64,000 nt of DNA from positions 1 to 64,000 of the forward strand of contig JADJJT010000001.1 of NCBI GenBank assembly GCA_016706405.1. Direction: 5' to 3'. Of the stretch, positions 17,303 to 25,441 are shown piece by piece. The notes below the pieces were generated by a model. That model did not search any database. It was given only the letters and a program-made list of their open reading frames with translations, and was not told the origin of the DNA. Each line of letters starts with the position of its first letter. Positions within the stretch are counted from its first letter, which is position 1. The position numbers and the translations under genes were made by a program. The DNA comes from Sphingobacteriales bacterium. GTDB taxonomy: Bacteria > Bacteroidota > Bacteroidia > Chitinophagales > UBA2359.

Positions 17303-19083
17303 GTTGCACAACTCAAAGGTAGTGAAAAATTAATATACAAAAAAAATTTGGTGAAATATTTTTAAAAAGAATAGGAAAATTCAATAATTTGTAGTATATT
17401 TGCCTGCATTATGCAAGGACGAAAACAACTGACCCCGCAACTATTTTACCAACTAAGTTTAGACCAATTAGTTCCGGAAGATAATTTTTACCGCCGAATA
17501 AACAACCACCTCAATCTCGATTTTCTGTACCCAGCTACCAAGCAGTATTACGGCTCCGAAGGGCAGCAAAGTATAGACCCGTGGTGTTTTTCAAAATTTT
17601 GTTGGTGGGCTACCTCAACAATATCAACAGCGACCGCGCTTTGCTTGCCTACTGCAACAACTGCCTTGAGGGTCGCCTGTTTTTGGGCTACGACCTCAAC
17701 GAATCGCTGCCTTGGCACTCGACCATTAGCCGCACACGGCAACTGTTTGGCGAGGAAGTATTTTTGGGTTTATTCAGAAAAATTCTGTCGCTTTGCGTAA
17801 AATCCGGAATGGTGCGCGGCAAACGCCAGGCGGTCGATAGCGCCTTCATCAAAGCCAATGCCAGCATGGATAGTTTGGTCGAAAAAGAGGTTTTAGAAGA
17901 TGCCTCGGCCTTTGTGTCGGAATTAGAAGAAAACAGCGAATTTAAAGTAACTACCGAGCGCAAAAATTGGTAAAGCGGCACCACAAATGGAAAGAAGAGG
18001 CCTACAAAGATATGCCCGCCGGCAACAATAAATCCGGACGTTTAGATGAAGATGGCCATGAAATTCGGCCTAAATTTTTAAGCAATCACACGCATTATTC
18101 GCCTACCGATCCGGATGCTAAAATAAGCGTAAAGCCCGGAAAAGCCCGCCAGCTAAACTATTCGGGGCAGTTGGCCGTTGACGATGCGCACCATGTCATA
18201 ACGGGAGCTTGCGCCAGCACATCGGGCAGCAAAGACAGTGCCATTTTTGGCGAAATCATGAACCAAACCATCGCAAATTTCAAAGAAAACGGCTTGGAAA
18301 TGGAAGAGGTTTTGGCCGATGCGGGTTACAGCAGTGGCGAGAGTTTGCAGTATTGCGAGGCGCATCATATCAACGCATACATTCCAAATTTTGGGCAGTA
18401 CAAACCCCAACGCGAGGGCTTTGTTTTCAACAAAAAACTCAACCGCTACCGATGTGTAAAAAAGGGCGGCAACAAGGCTATTTTGACCTTCAAAGGCACA
18501 AAAACCGACAGCAAAGGCTACACCAAAAACGTTTATCGCAGCAGCGAAAGCGATTGTGGCAAATGCCCCCTCAGAGCCTTGTGTTGCGGTGCGGTAAGCA
18601 AATTCAAAAAATTAGACGACAGCATTCACAAACCCCTGTACGACAAGATGCACCGCAAACTCAACAAAGACAAAAACTACACCCGATTTTTAACCAAACG
18701 CCGAAGCTCAACCGTTGAGCCGGTGCTGGGAACGCTTATCAATCATCACAACATGAAACGAGTGAATGCACGAGGAATAGCCCAAGCCAATAAACACGTT
18801 TTAATGGCGGCTTTGAGCTATAATTTGAAGAAACTGTTAAAATTTATCCGGAAAATGCCCAAAATGTACGCTCAAATGCCCAGTACCTGCCAAATTGGGC
18901 AGCAGGTATTGGTTTCTTCAAAATTCACTTTATTGGGCTTAATTAGGTTCATTTTAAGGCATTCAAAAAAAGGAACTTCCATTTATTTGTCCCGAAATTA
19001 AGACTTGCCTAAAACGCGGCAAATGTAGCTACGGCGGGCATTTTAGCCCAAAAACCCGCTTTGTAAAGGGAGGGTTGTGCAAC
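17303..19083 (+). mobile_element. IS1182-family insertion sequence, copy A
   Basis: The element is bounded by GTTGCACAAC (17303-17312) and its complement GTTGTGCAAC (19074-19083) and encloses a transposase. A TATATTTG -7 box (17395-17402) lies eight bases before the transposase ATG. It lies inside an attC-like palindrome. I do not find a clear target duplication, so the exact ends are provisional; the terminal 10-mers could alternatively be the complementary arms of a packet containing the IS. Confidence 0.75.
17411..19001 (+). pseudogene. IS1182-family transposase with two frameshifts
   Basis: The three partial frames (17411-17800, 17581-17973, 17967-19001) join into one transposase of about 530 residues if one base is restored near 17578 (CCC where DPVVFFKILLVGYLNN needs one more C) and one in the A-run near 17962-17966 (RKKLVKRHHKWK). 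The N-terminal LTPQLFYQLSLDQLVPEDNFYR, a DUF772-like segment and the C-terminal RRSSTVEPVLGTL with the catalytic Glu identify the IS1182 DDE family. Both changes are homopolymer-length differences and may be sequencing artefacts. Confidence 0.85.
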
Positions 19084-19103
19084 GGTTACCCGTGTTGGCG
19101 GTA
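19084..19103 (-). repeat. attC-like site 1, outer arm
   Basis: Minus strand reads TACCGCCAAC then ACGGGTAACC before IS1182 begins. TACCGCCAAC (complement of 19094-19103) is a perfect 10-base complement of GTTGGCGGTA, the start of the EcoRV-type packet (complement of 21020-21029). Confidence 0.7.
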
Positions 19104-19113
19104 GTTCTTCTTC

Positions 19114-20037
19114 TTATTCGTTCCAATGTATTGCTAATTGTTCGGGTCGTGTTTGCACTTTCAATCCGTGATTATGTGTTTCAAAGTTGTCCGTATCGAA
19201 GTTGCAAACCAATGCTTCAACTACTGTCCGCCTATTTTCAATGTTGCCGCCATTATGATAAAAATGGTCTTTGGTTACAATGTTGAACTTGCCCCAAAAT
19301 TTATTTATCATTTCGTTTTCTCTCCAGTCGTTATGATGCCAAGTTGAAAGAATAAACTTTGCTTTTGTCTCTGAAAGCAAATTGAATAAAAGTTCTTCGT
19401 CTTGCTCTGTCCAGCCATTATAGTAGTCAACGTGTCTGCCATAGTATGGTGGGTCGCAATAGATAATATCGTTCTCTGTCGCAAGCGGAATAATTTCTGC
19501 AAACGATTTGTTGTGAAAAGTCCACTTTGGTTCTGGTTGTATGATTTGCGAAACTGTCGAAACCTGATTTGTTATTTTAGTAATGTATGCTTGTGCAAAA
19601 CGGTCTGGTTTTTTGCAAAATGGAATGTTCCAATTACCCTTGCTACCAAATCGCATCATTCCGTTGAATCCTGCTCTTGAAAGAAAAATAAAATCATAGG
19701 GAGAAAACTCTCCACTATTAAAACGTGTCCGAACTTTCAAGTAATGTTCATAGCCGTTATTCTCGGCTTTGCTCAATAACTCGCCTTCTCTTTCTAGATA
19801 TTGTTTCATTAAAGGTGCAGTAATAGTCTTGTCCTGAATGCCCTTGTAAAAATTGATTATGTGCGGATTAGTATCATTGAGAATAGCTTTTTTGTAACCC
19901 GAATTAAAAGCAACAACACCAGTTCCAAGAAACGGCTCAATCCACTTGCCCGAAACTTTTGGAGCAAGTTCCATTATCCAAGGAACTAACTTGGTTTTTA
20001 TGCCCTGACTTTTTATTGGTGGAACGATTACTCTCAT
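19114..20037 (-). CDS. DNA adenine-N6 methyltransferase, EcoRV-methylase (D12/Dam) type
   Basis: 307 residues. The SAM-binding motif EPFLGTGVVAFN (about 38-49) and the catalytic motif CDPPYYG (about 194-200) are those of alpha-class (D12) N6-adenine methyltransferases. The start overlaps the end of the restriction enzyme by 4 nt, so the pair is coupled. The partner is EcoRV-like, so this enzyme probably protects GATATC; that specificity is inferred from the partner, not seen directly. The gene ends just before the outer arm of attC-like site 1, and the pair fills one packet. Confidence 0.88.
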   Translation of the reverse strand: MRVIVPPIKSQGIKTKLVPWIMELAPKVSGKWIEPFLGTGVVAFNSGYKKAILNDTNPHIINFYKGIQDKTITAPLMKQYLEREGELLSKAENNGYEHYLKVRTRFNSGEFSPYDFIFLSRAGFNGMMRFGSKGNWNIPFCKKPDRFAQAYITKITNQVSTVSQIIQPEPKWTFHNKSFAEIIPLATENDIIYCDPPYYGRHVDYYNGWTEQDEELLFNLLSETKAKFILSTWHHNDWRENEMINKFWGKFNIVTKDHFYHNGGNIENRRTVVEALVCNFDTDNFETHNHGLKVQTRPEQLAIHWNE

Positions 20038-20951
20038 TTCGTTTTCTTGTTAGAAGTTTTAGAAACGATTTTATCCCAAAGGTCTGTTCTGCCTTTGAAC
20101 TCCAAGAAATCTTTAAGGGTGGTAATTTTGGTCGGCTTTCCATCCTTTACCATTGTAGCCGAACCGTGATTTATCCAGTATTCGTCAAACCATTCTTCAC
20201 CTAACTTGCTAAAAATTCCATTTTCATTTTTCAGGTCTTCAATGTCGAAGATTGAACCAATATTTGCTGTATTGCCCGAACCTTGTTTGTCGCTTGCAAT
20301 TTTCCATTTCTCTGCTGCGAAAAAGTCAAAGTCCTTGATTACCGAAGTAATGGATTTTAAGTTCTTAACTGTCGTAACCGAACGCTCACCAACCTTTTTG
20401 TTTGGCGTTTCATACTCTTCTTGAAGTTCCTGAACTTGATAAATCTCTGTTTCGGCAAGGTCGTCTAAAACATCTGTCCGGGTGTAAATAACGCCCAAGC
20501 AATAATGTCCCGTGTATTGATTATAGGGAAACTGAATATTCTTGTCCTTATCTCTTTCTTTGAAATATCCACCGTGACTGCCAAGCGTAAAACCTGCCGT
20601 TTTATCGTTTCGTCTGAAAGTGGTTTTTATGTCAAGTGCAAATTTTACTTCTTCATTGTCCTTTTTAACGAAAGTCAAGTCAGGATACCAATTTTGTTTT
20701 TCGGCAAGAATGATTTTGTAACCGATGCTGTCTGCAAACTGCAAGATTTGCGGAAAGATGTGTATTTCAAGAATTTTTGAAACGATTTTGGTGTCAGAAG
20801 AAATCGTATAGATGTTTTTGTAAACGTCAATAAAACCCTTTACAGTCCAGTCACCATTGTCGGTGGAAACGTATTTTTCGAGCTTATCCGCAAACTTGTC
20901 AAGCTCCTTTTTGAAGTCCGATTTATACTTGTTTTTATCCTTTAAATTCAT
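20034..20951 (-). CDS. type II restriction endonuclease, EcoRV family
   Basis: 305 residues. The PD-(D/E)XK active site is visible as YPDLTF followed by ALDIKTTFR, matching Asp74 / Asp90-x-Lys92 of EcoRV. The following GFTLGSHGGYF, FPYNQYTGHYCLGVIYTR and ENGIFSKLGEEWFDEYW also match EcoRV in order. EcoRV cuts GATATC to blunt ends. The enzyme is somewhat longer than EcoRV (245) because of an insert around residues 180-225 and a C-terminal extension. Together with the methyltransferase it makes a complete, portable restriction-modification unit. Both genes look intact. Confidence 0.88.
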   Translation of the reverse strand: MNLKDKNKYKSDFKKELDKFADKLEKYVSTDNGDWTVKGFIDVYKNIYTISSDTKIVSKILEIHIFPQILQFADSIGYKIILAEKQNWYPDLTFVKKDNEEVKFALDIKTTFRRNDKTAGFTLGSHGGYFKERDKDKNIQFPYNQYTGHYCLGVIYTRTDVLDDLAETEIYQVQELQEEYETPNKKVGERSVTTVKNLKSITSVIKDFDFFAAEKWKIASDKQGSGNTANIGSIFDIEDLKNENGIFSKLGEEWFDEYWINHGSATMVKDGKPTKITTLKDFLEFKGRTDLWDKIVSKTSNKKTK

Positions 20952-21019
20952 CTCTCAAATGTAATTAAAATTGTCGTCCGTTTTGCAGTCCTTTCAATGA
21001 AGCACTGTCATTTTAGAAT

Positions 21020-21159
21020 TACCGCCAACGTTTTTGCGCTTGGCGTTCGTGCGGGATTTCGGAGCACAAAACTGTCAACCCAGCACTAAAGCCCAATTGA
21101 AAAACTGAACTTGAATTTAACCACTTCACCCCGCATGACGCCAAACGTGTGTTGGCGGT
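21020..21159 (-). repeat. attC-like palindrome, site 2
   Basis: 140 bp between the HEPN gene and the EcoRV packet. The outer arms ACCGCCAAC / GTTGGCGGT pair perfectly, and the inner stems GCGCTTGGCG...GTGCGGG pair with CCCGCATGACGCCAAACG. The right arm (21151-21159) is also the perfect complement of the start of the DUF262 packet (22921-22929), and the left arm is the start of the EcoRV packet. Confidence 0.75.
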
Positions 21160-21166
21160 TAGGCGT

Positions 21167-21847
21167 TTATATTGCATATTGTCTTTCATCCAAATATTTC
21201 TTTATATTTCTAAGTATGTTCCTTAAATAAAGAATTACTTCTTTTTTGGTGTCCCTTAATTGTCCAATGCCATAGTTTCGCCCACACTCAGCGAATGAAA
21301 TATTTCCATGAGCTAAGTTATTCCTTTGGGTCTTAACTTGGTGAAGCTTATTTCCATTATTTGCGTTTTTATGAGTCCTGTCAGAAAAGCCATGCTTAGT
21401 TGAGAACTCTTTAATTTTTCTGCCGTCTATGTTTCCTGATATGACTTTTGTTGAATCAAATTTTATGTCAATTATTTCATTTGCTAATTGATTTATAGCA
21501 ATAAAAATATTCTCTGTCCCCTTGTTTCGAAAATTGTCGTGTTTTTGAGCAATCCAGATTTTCTTTATTTCATCAATTACGTCTTGATATGTGAGATTCT
21601 CAGAGGTAATTGTGTCATAAACTTCAGTTAAAGATTGTTTAATTGAAGATTCGGCTAGGTTGTATAGTAACAAAAAAACATTTGCCTTGAATACTTTAAT
21701 TAATTCATTGTTATGCGGCTGTGTTTTACGTCTCGCTCTATTGGGAAAATACAACAAGGCTCCGTCCACTTCTAGATTTTCTAGGTGCTTAAAAAATAAT
21801 TCAATTTCTGTGACTCTCTTTTCAAAGTCAGCCAAAACTGTAACCAT
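21167..21847 (-). CDS. HEPN-like nuclease, MAE_28990/MAE_18760 type
   Basis: 226 residues. The HEPN hallmark RxxxxH appears as RNNLAHGNISF near residues 185-195. The N-terminus LADFEKRVTEIELFFKHLENLE and the middle YNLAESSIKQSLTEVYDTI resemble the MAE_28990 family of predicted RNA-cleaving HEPN proteins. The start is coupled to the DUF262 gene (stop and start share a base). HEPN ribonucleases next to DUF262 proteins are a recurring predicted defence pair; the nuclease would be the toxic effector. Family and role are from known associations; activity is inferred. Confidence 0.8.
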   Translation of the reverse strand: MVTVLADFEKRVTEIELFFKHLENLEVDGALLYFPNRARRKTQPHNNELIKVFKANVFLLLYNLAESSIKQSLTEVYDTITSENLTYQDVIDEIKKIWIAQKHDNFRNKGTENIFIAINQLANEIIDIKFDSTKVISGNIDGRKIKEFSTKHGFSDRTHKNANNGNKLHQVKTQRNNLAHGNISFAECGRNYGIGQLRDTKKEVILYLRNILRNIKKYLDERQYAI

Positions 21848-22878
21848 TATCCGTTTATTAGCTTGTTATATACGTATTCAATTCTATCTTTAATTGCTGT
21901 TGGTGCATTTTGCCCACCCTTAGTAATAAGGTCATTAAATGTTTTACTATTTAACCAGCTTAAATCTGTTGGTTTTAATTTAGGGTTTTCTCTCAAAGCT
22001 AGATTTACACCAACAGAAATTGCATCAAATCTAACTCTAGGTGTTTTGTTTGAATTTTTAGATTTTATAAAACCATCAGGAAAATACTTGTCTACAAACT
22101 TTAGCATATTGTCAAACTCTTGGTTGTACCTAACCTTGTCGAAAGATTTGTTTTTTGAGTCGACAAATTCGTTTAAAAAATCATTCACACCAGTTTTAAC
22201 TAATTTATAGTTGTCAGAGTATGCAAAAAATCTGATTATTAATTCCTGTGGTTCTCCACGTTTCTCTAATCTTTCTGTGAATTTTGTGTTTCGAATAAAC
22301 AGTGGGTGTTTCGAACAATCATTGTAAACGAAATCCATAAACTTACCACCAAAAATACCCTTTCTCTTTTCCATGTCTTTAAGAATAGCACTACCGGTGT
22401 TTATTCTTTCAAACATCATGAACCTCACATCTTCATCACTTTTATCTGATAAAGCAATCATTCTTATGGTGGAATTTAAAAATTTTCTTTGTCTAGATTT
22501 TATTAAATCACCATACCTGAAACCATTAAGACTTGTTAGTATTTCTAGGTTTTTTAGGATTAAGTTGTTAGAAAAAAATGCAACTAATGTTCTCAATCTC
22601 TGCGAACCATCAACTATTTCAAGTCGTCCTTCTGTGTCAGCAGAAAAGATATAGGGTATAGGTAAACCCAATAGAACTGATTCTATAAATTTAGATTGTC
22701 GGTCTATATCCCAAACAAAATTCCTTTGATATGTCGGAATGAAAATATCATTGTCATCGGATTCAATTCCTGTGAGATACTTGTTTATAAGTAGTTCGAT
22801 TGTAAACTCTTTTATGTCAAAGTCTACAATTTTTTGTTTCTCAACAATTTGCTCTTCAGCTTTTTGATATATGTCCAT
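21847..22878 (-). CDS. DUF262 (ParB/Srx-like) protein
   Basis: 343 residues. The DUF262 core is plain: YQRNFVWDIDRQSKFIESVLLGLPIPYIF, then the nucleotide-binding IVDGSQRLRTLVAFF, and later FMMFERINTGS. There is no C-terminal DUF1524 HNH domain, so this is the short form, unlike SspE or GmrSD. It is followed without a gap by a HEPN nuclease, and the two genes fill one packet beginning TTGGCGGTAAGCG about 40 bases before the ATG. DUF262 proteins commonly act in anti-phage systems as NTP-hydrolysing sensors; here it may control the HEPN partner. Confidence 0.85.
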   Translation of the reverse strand: MDIYQKAEEQIVEKQKIVDFDIKEFTIELLINKYLTGIESDDNDIFIPTYQRNFVWDIDRQSKFIESVLLGLPIPYIFSADTEGRLEIVDGSQRLRTLVAFFSNNLILKNLEILTSLNGFRYGDLIKSRQRKFLNSTIRMIALSDKSDEDVRFMMFERINTGSAILKDMEKRKGIFGGKFMDFVYNDCSKHPLFIRNTKFTERLEKRGEPQELIIRFFAYSDNYKLVKTGVNDFLNEFVDSKNKSFDKVRYNQEFDNMLKFVDKYFPDGFIKSKNSNKTPRVRFDAISVGVNLALRENPKLKPTDLSWLNSKTFNDLITKGGQNAPTAIKDRIEYVYNKLING

Positions 22879-22919
22879 ATTAATTATGTTTAAAGTCTGT
22901 GTTTATGTGTCATTACGCT

Positions 22920-23055
22920 TACCGCCAACGGAAAAGGCTTTGCGTTGGGCGGCCTACGAAGGACAAATTTACAATACATTTTTAAGTTTTATTAGAAAAT
23001 TCTTCCCTTGAAATAACACTTCCGCCCGCCTAATCGTAAAGCCATTGTTATATAA
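22920..23055 (-). repeat. attC-like palindrome, site 3 (end of packet E1)
   Basis: Minus strand: TTATATAAC, AAT, stem GGCTTTACG...GGGCGG, a variable middle, then CCGCCC...CGCAAAGCC, TTTTCC, GTT. The arm GTTATATAA at 23047-23055 is the perfect 9-base complement of the start of packet E1 at 23228-23236. The same site recurs at 37988-38123. Confidence 0.75.
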
Positions 23056-23236
23056 ATGTTATTTTATCTGCCTGCAAGTTTATACTTTCCAGATACTTTA
23101 GCACAACAGTCGGCAAACGACTAACCGTGCTGGCCGAGTTAATAGTTCCGGAAAACTACTAAGTTTTCAAGCGACCTACAAAATTGCAAATTTTCACCGT
23201 GTTTTCCTATAAATTTTTCTGATAATTTTATATAAC
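22930..23236 (-). repeat. 307-bp non-coding packet E1 (identical to E2)
   Basis: Runs from just after the conserved AAC at 22929 to the AAC ending at 23236. By eye it is identical over its whole length to 37998-38304. No start codon opens a reasonable frame within it. It contains its own attC-like end and an internal hairpin (AGCAC...GTGCT region, 23099-23134). Confidence 0.85.
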
Positions 23237-23363
23237 GTTTTGCGGCTTTGCGAAGAAGCGGATTTCGGAGCTCAAAACTTTCAACATAGCACAAAAGTTG
23301 ATGCGAGGTAGAATGTTCAATGATCACTTCACCCGCTTTTTTGCAAAACCGCTGTTAGCGGGT
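23228..23363 (-). repeat. attC-like palindrome, site 4
   Basis: The minus strand shows CCCGCTAACA, stem GCGGTTTTGC and GCGGG, a middle with CAACTTTTGTGCT, then CCGC...GCAAAGCCGC, AAAACGTT. It follows the formylglycine-enzyme-like gene, and its far arm is the start of packet E1. Confidence 0.75.
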
Positions 23364-23375
23364 CGTTGTTCTTGT

Positions 23376-24068
23376 TTATTTGTTTTTCGCAATTCTAAAT
23401 CCAAGGTCCTCAATTTTAAATTTTAATGGGTGACTTCTTCTGCGTGTCGTTGCCATTACGCTTCTTTCTACGTCACAAAATCCGCCACCACGAAAAATAC
23501 GGTAAGAACCATAAACTTCTGTGTCGTATAGGTCTGAGCACCATTCCCAAACATTACCCAACATATCATAAAGTCCCCAAGCGTTTGGTGTCTTTTGTCC
23601 AACATTATGAGTTTTATTATCCGAGTTGTCCTTATACCAAGCAATATCACTTAGTTGTCCATATCTTATGTCTGTCGAGCCTGCTTTACAAGCATATTCC
23701 CACTCTGCTTCTGTGGGCAAGCGATAACCGTTCGCTGCTTTTTCAAAGAAAATCTCTTCGCTTTCATCTTGAATTAGATAGCAGGGTGTCAAGCCGTTTT
23801 GAACCGAAATTTTATTACAAAAAATCACTGCGTCTTTAAAAGTAACAGTTTCGACAGGACGTAAATCTCCTTTGAAAGTACTTGGATTTTCATTTGTTAT
23901 TTCAAAATAAAAGTCTTGTGTCACAGGGAACTTGAAAAGCAAAAAGGATTCAATTTCTACAGTCCATTTTTCTTTTGTTCTGTCATCACGTAATTCAATC
24001 CTTCCTTTCGGTATTTCAACCATTTGGACGAGAATATTTGAAGTCATCTTTATGCTGTTCAAATTCAT
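23376..24068 (-). CDS. formylglycine-generating-enzyme-family (SUMF1-like) protein
   Basis: 230 residues with the FGE-sulfatase fold signatures: VEIPKGRIELRD near the start, GYRLPTEAEWEYACKAG, NAWGLYDMLGNVWEWCSDLYD and IFRGGGFCDVE followed by LGFRIAK. True formylglycine enzymes need two Cys in the last motif; here only one is visible (GGGFC), so oxidation of a sulfatase is doubtful, and the family also includes ergothioneine-type and pattern-recognition proteins. There is no signal peptide. The start overlaps the DUF4180 stop by one base (TAATG), so the two are coupled and share one packet. Confidence 0.82.
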   Translation of the reverse strand: MNLNSIKMTSNILVQMVEIPKGRIELRDDRTKEKWTVEIESFLLFKFPVTQDFYFEITNENPSTFKGDLRPVETVTFKDAVIFCNKISVQNGLTPCYLIQDESEEIFFEKAANGYRLPTEAEWEYACKAGSTDIRYGQLSDIAWYKDNSDNKTHNVGQKTPNAWGLYDMLGNVWEWCSDLYDTEVYGSYRIFRGGGFCDVERSVMATTRRRSHPLKFKIEDLGFRIAKNK

Positions 24069-24427
24069 TAGGCTGAAAGTATTTTTAATGCTTCTGTTGT
24101 TGAATTAATAAAGTTGATATGTCTGCCTTTGTTGCTTTCATATATGAAGTCAGTTAAACTTTTGCTTGTGTATTTAGAGAAGTCGCCAACTATAGCCAAG
24201 CGAACTCGATATGTCGAGAATTTTTGAAGAATTTCTCCTGCAATTCCGGTTTTAAGGTCAAAAAAGTTTGGTGTAATATTTTTTTCATTTAGAACAATTC
24301 TGTCAAAGCCTTGATAGTATAAGTTTCCTAATAAGTCCAACCCATCTTGAGATGTGGTAATGATTGTCTCGTCCGAAGTTATTTCGGCTATTTTTATGTC
24401 GTTTATATTGTGAGTTTCAATCTTCAT
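24068..24427 (-). CDS. DUF4180 protein
   Basis: 119 residues. The segment NFFDLKTGIAGEILQKFSTYRVRLAIVGDFSKYTSKSLTDFIYESNKG is characteristic of DUF4180, a small family of unknown role often seen as a solitary accessory gene. There is no transmembrane segment. It is coupled to the FGE-like gene. The upstream leader begins AGCGGTCATTGTAAAGGAC, very like the leader of the arr packet (AGCGGGCATTGTAAAGACC). Confidence 0.8.
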   Translation of the reverse strand: MKIETHNINDIKIAEITSDETIITTSQDGLDLLGNLYYQGFDRIVLNEKNITPNFFDLKTGIAGEILQKFSTYRVRLAIVGDFSKYTSKSLTDFIYESNKGRHINFINSTTEALKILSA

Positions 24428-24466
24428 TTTTCGTTTTACTTTTCCTTGTCGGTGTCCTTTACAATG

Positions 24467-24481
24467 ACCGCTGTTAGCGGG
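24467..24481 (-). repeat. collapsed attC-like site 5
   Basis: Only the arms remain: GTTAGCGGG (24473-24481), a perfect complement of the arr packet start CCCGCTAAC (25442-25450), directly abutting ACCGCT, the start of the next packet. The internal palindrome present at the other sites is missing, as after a deletion between the arms. Confidence 0.6.
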
Positions 24482-24509
24482 TCGTTGTTCTTTTTTCTCG
24501 TCATTCTCT

Positions 24510-24923
24510 TCAATTTATCTTGTAGTGTCCAAGTTGAATTAGTCCATTTAAGTTGTCATACTCAACCCAACTTTCTTTAATTTTTCCTTCTGTCACACGA
24601 AAGAAGCAATTGAAGTCTGCTGTTAGTTTTTTACCAGTTGGTGGAAAGTTTATGAGTTGTCCTAATTGTGTTCCCGAAAAATTTATTCTGGCAGCAACAA
24701 AGTCGCCTTCTTCAATTGCAAAAATTATTGTTTCTTGTAAATCGGGGAATGTTTCTAACTCTGCCTGATGAAATTTAACTAACTCAATATTTGTTTTTAT
24801 CTCCTTTGGTTCAGATGAACTATGTCTTACGAAATCATTATCAACTAAAGTCAGAACCTTATCCCAATCTTTTTGATTTGTTGCATTGATAAAGTCCGAA
24901 ACTATTTCTTTGTTACTTTTCAT
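24510..24923 (-). CDS. SnoaL-like / NTF2-fold protein (ester cyclase type)
   Basis: 137 residues, about the normal size of a single NTF2-like domain. The N-terminus EIVSDFINATNQKDWDKVLTLVDNDFVRH and the C-terminal FFRVTEGKIKESWVEYDNLNGLIQLG follow the SnoaL-like polyketide-cyclase/ester-cyclase pattern. There is no signal peptide. It follows the rifampin ADP-ribosyltransferase by 23 bp in the same packet. The substrate is unknown; a detoxifying or hydrolase-like role alongside antibiotic resistance is possible but not shown. Confidence 0.8.
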   Translation of the reverse strand: MKSNKEIVSDFINATNQKDWDKVLTLVDNDFVRHSSSEPKEIKTNIELVKFHQAELETFPDLQETIIFAIEEGDFVAARINFSGTQLGQLINFPPTGKKLTADFNCFFRVTEGKIKESWVEYDNLNGLIQLGHYKIN

Positions 24924-24946
24924 TTGCAGAATACTATTAATCTTTT

Positions 24947-25399
24947 CTATTCGTCATTGAGTGAATTAATGCCTTGTTCTTTTAGCTTTTTAAGGTGTTC
25001 TTTCATTGTCTTTACTTGTTCGGCTGGGTGTCCTTGCCAAACGGTTACTTCTCCAATAACTCTGAATGGCTTAGTTGAACGGTACGATTGTGTTGGATTT
25101 CCGGGAAATTTCTTGTCGGTCAAGTCCGGGTCATTTTCAATTTCTCCTGTTGGTTCTACTAAATAAATTCTTTCTCGTCCGTCACCAAATGCAAGTTCAG
25201 CTCCCCAAATTGCAGCGTCTAATGTCCCTGTCAAGAAGATGTATTTGACATTTTTCTGTTGTCCGTAGTTAGAGTTGAAACCAACTTCAATTAAGTCGCC
25301 AACTTTTAGGTCTGCCTTTGTTCCGTGAAAGTATGTCTGAGCGAAAGGTGTTGCTCCTTGTCCGCTTGTTGAAATTGATTTATTATCGTTATTCTCCAT
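24947..25399 (-). CDS. arr: NAD+-rifampin ADP-ribosyltransferase
   Basis: 150 residues from the ATG at 25399; the upstream in-frame ATG at 25486 lies inside the attC-like palindrome and is unlikely. The Arr signature is complete: FAQTYFHGTKADLKVGDLIEVGF, KYIFLTGTLDAAIWGAELA, IYLVEPTGEIENDPDLTDKKFPGNPTQSYRS and VIGEVTVWQGHP. The catalytic His-Tyr-Asp region of the family is retained. Arr inactivates rifamycins by ADP-ribosylating the ansa-bridge hydroxyl. arr genes are classic integron cassette cargo, which fits the attC-like site directly before it. The gene looks intact. Confidence 0.93.
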   Translation of the reverse strand: MENNDNKSISTSGQGATPFAQTYFHGTKADLKVGDLIEVGFNSNYGQQKNVKYIFLTGTLDAAIWGAELAFGDGRERIYLVEPTGEIENDPDLTDKKFPGNPTQSYRSTKPFRVIGEVTVWQGHPAEQVKTMKEHLKKLKEQGINSLNDE

Positions 25400-25441
25400 T
25401 GTCAAAAGTTTATTTGTTCGGACTGGTCGGTCTTTACAATG

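Noticed and set aside
17303..19083. IS1182 copy A as passenger inside a packet rather than an insertion
   Set aside because: The terminal GTTGCACAAC/GTTGTGCAAC could be packet arms, but they also fit IS inverted repeats, and the surrounding palindrome halves (17166-17302 and 19084-19103) fit a single interrupted site. Kept as an insertion, with ends provisional.
21847..22878. DUF262 protein as the SspE of the Ssp operon
   Set aside because: SspE carries a C-terminal HNH (DUF1524) domain and is much longer; this 343-residue protein ends without it and is coupled to a HEPN nuclease in a separate packet.
23139..23327. 62-codon frame across packet E1 and site 4
   Set aside because: The start lies in the palindrome and the frame crosses a packet junction; the second copy of E has no equivalent start.
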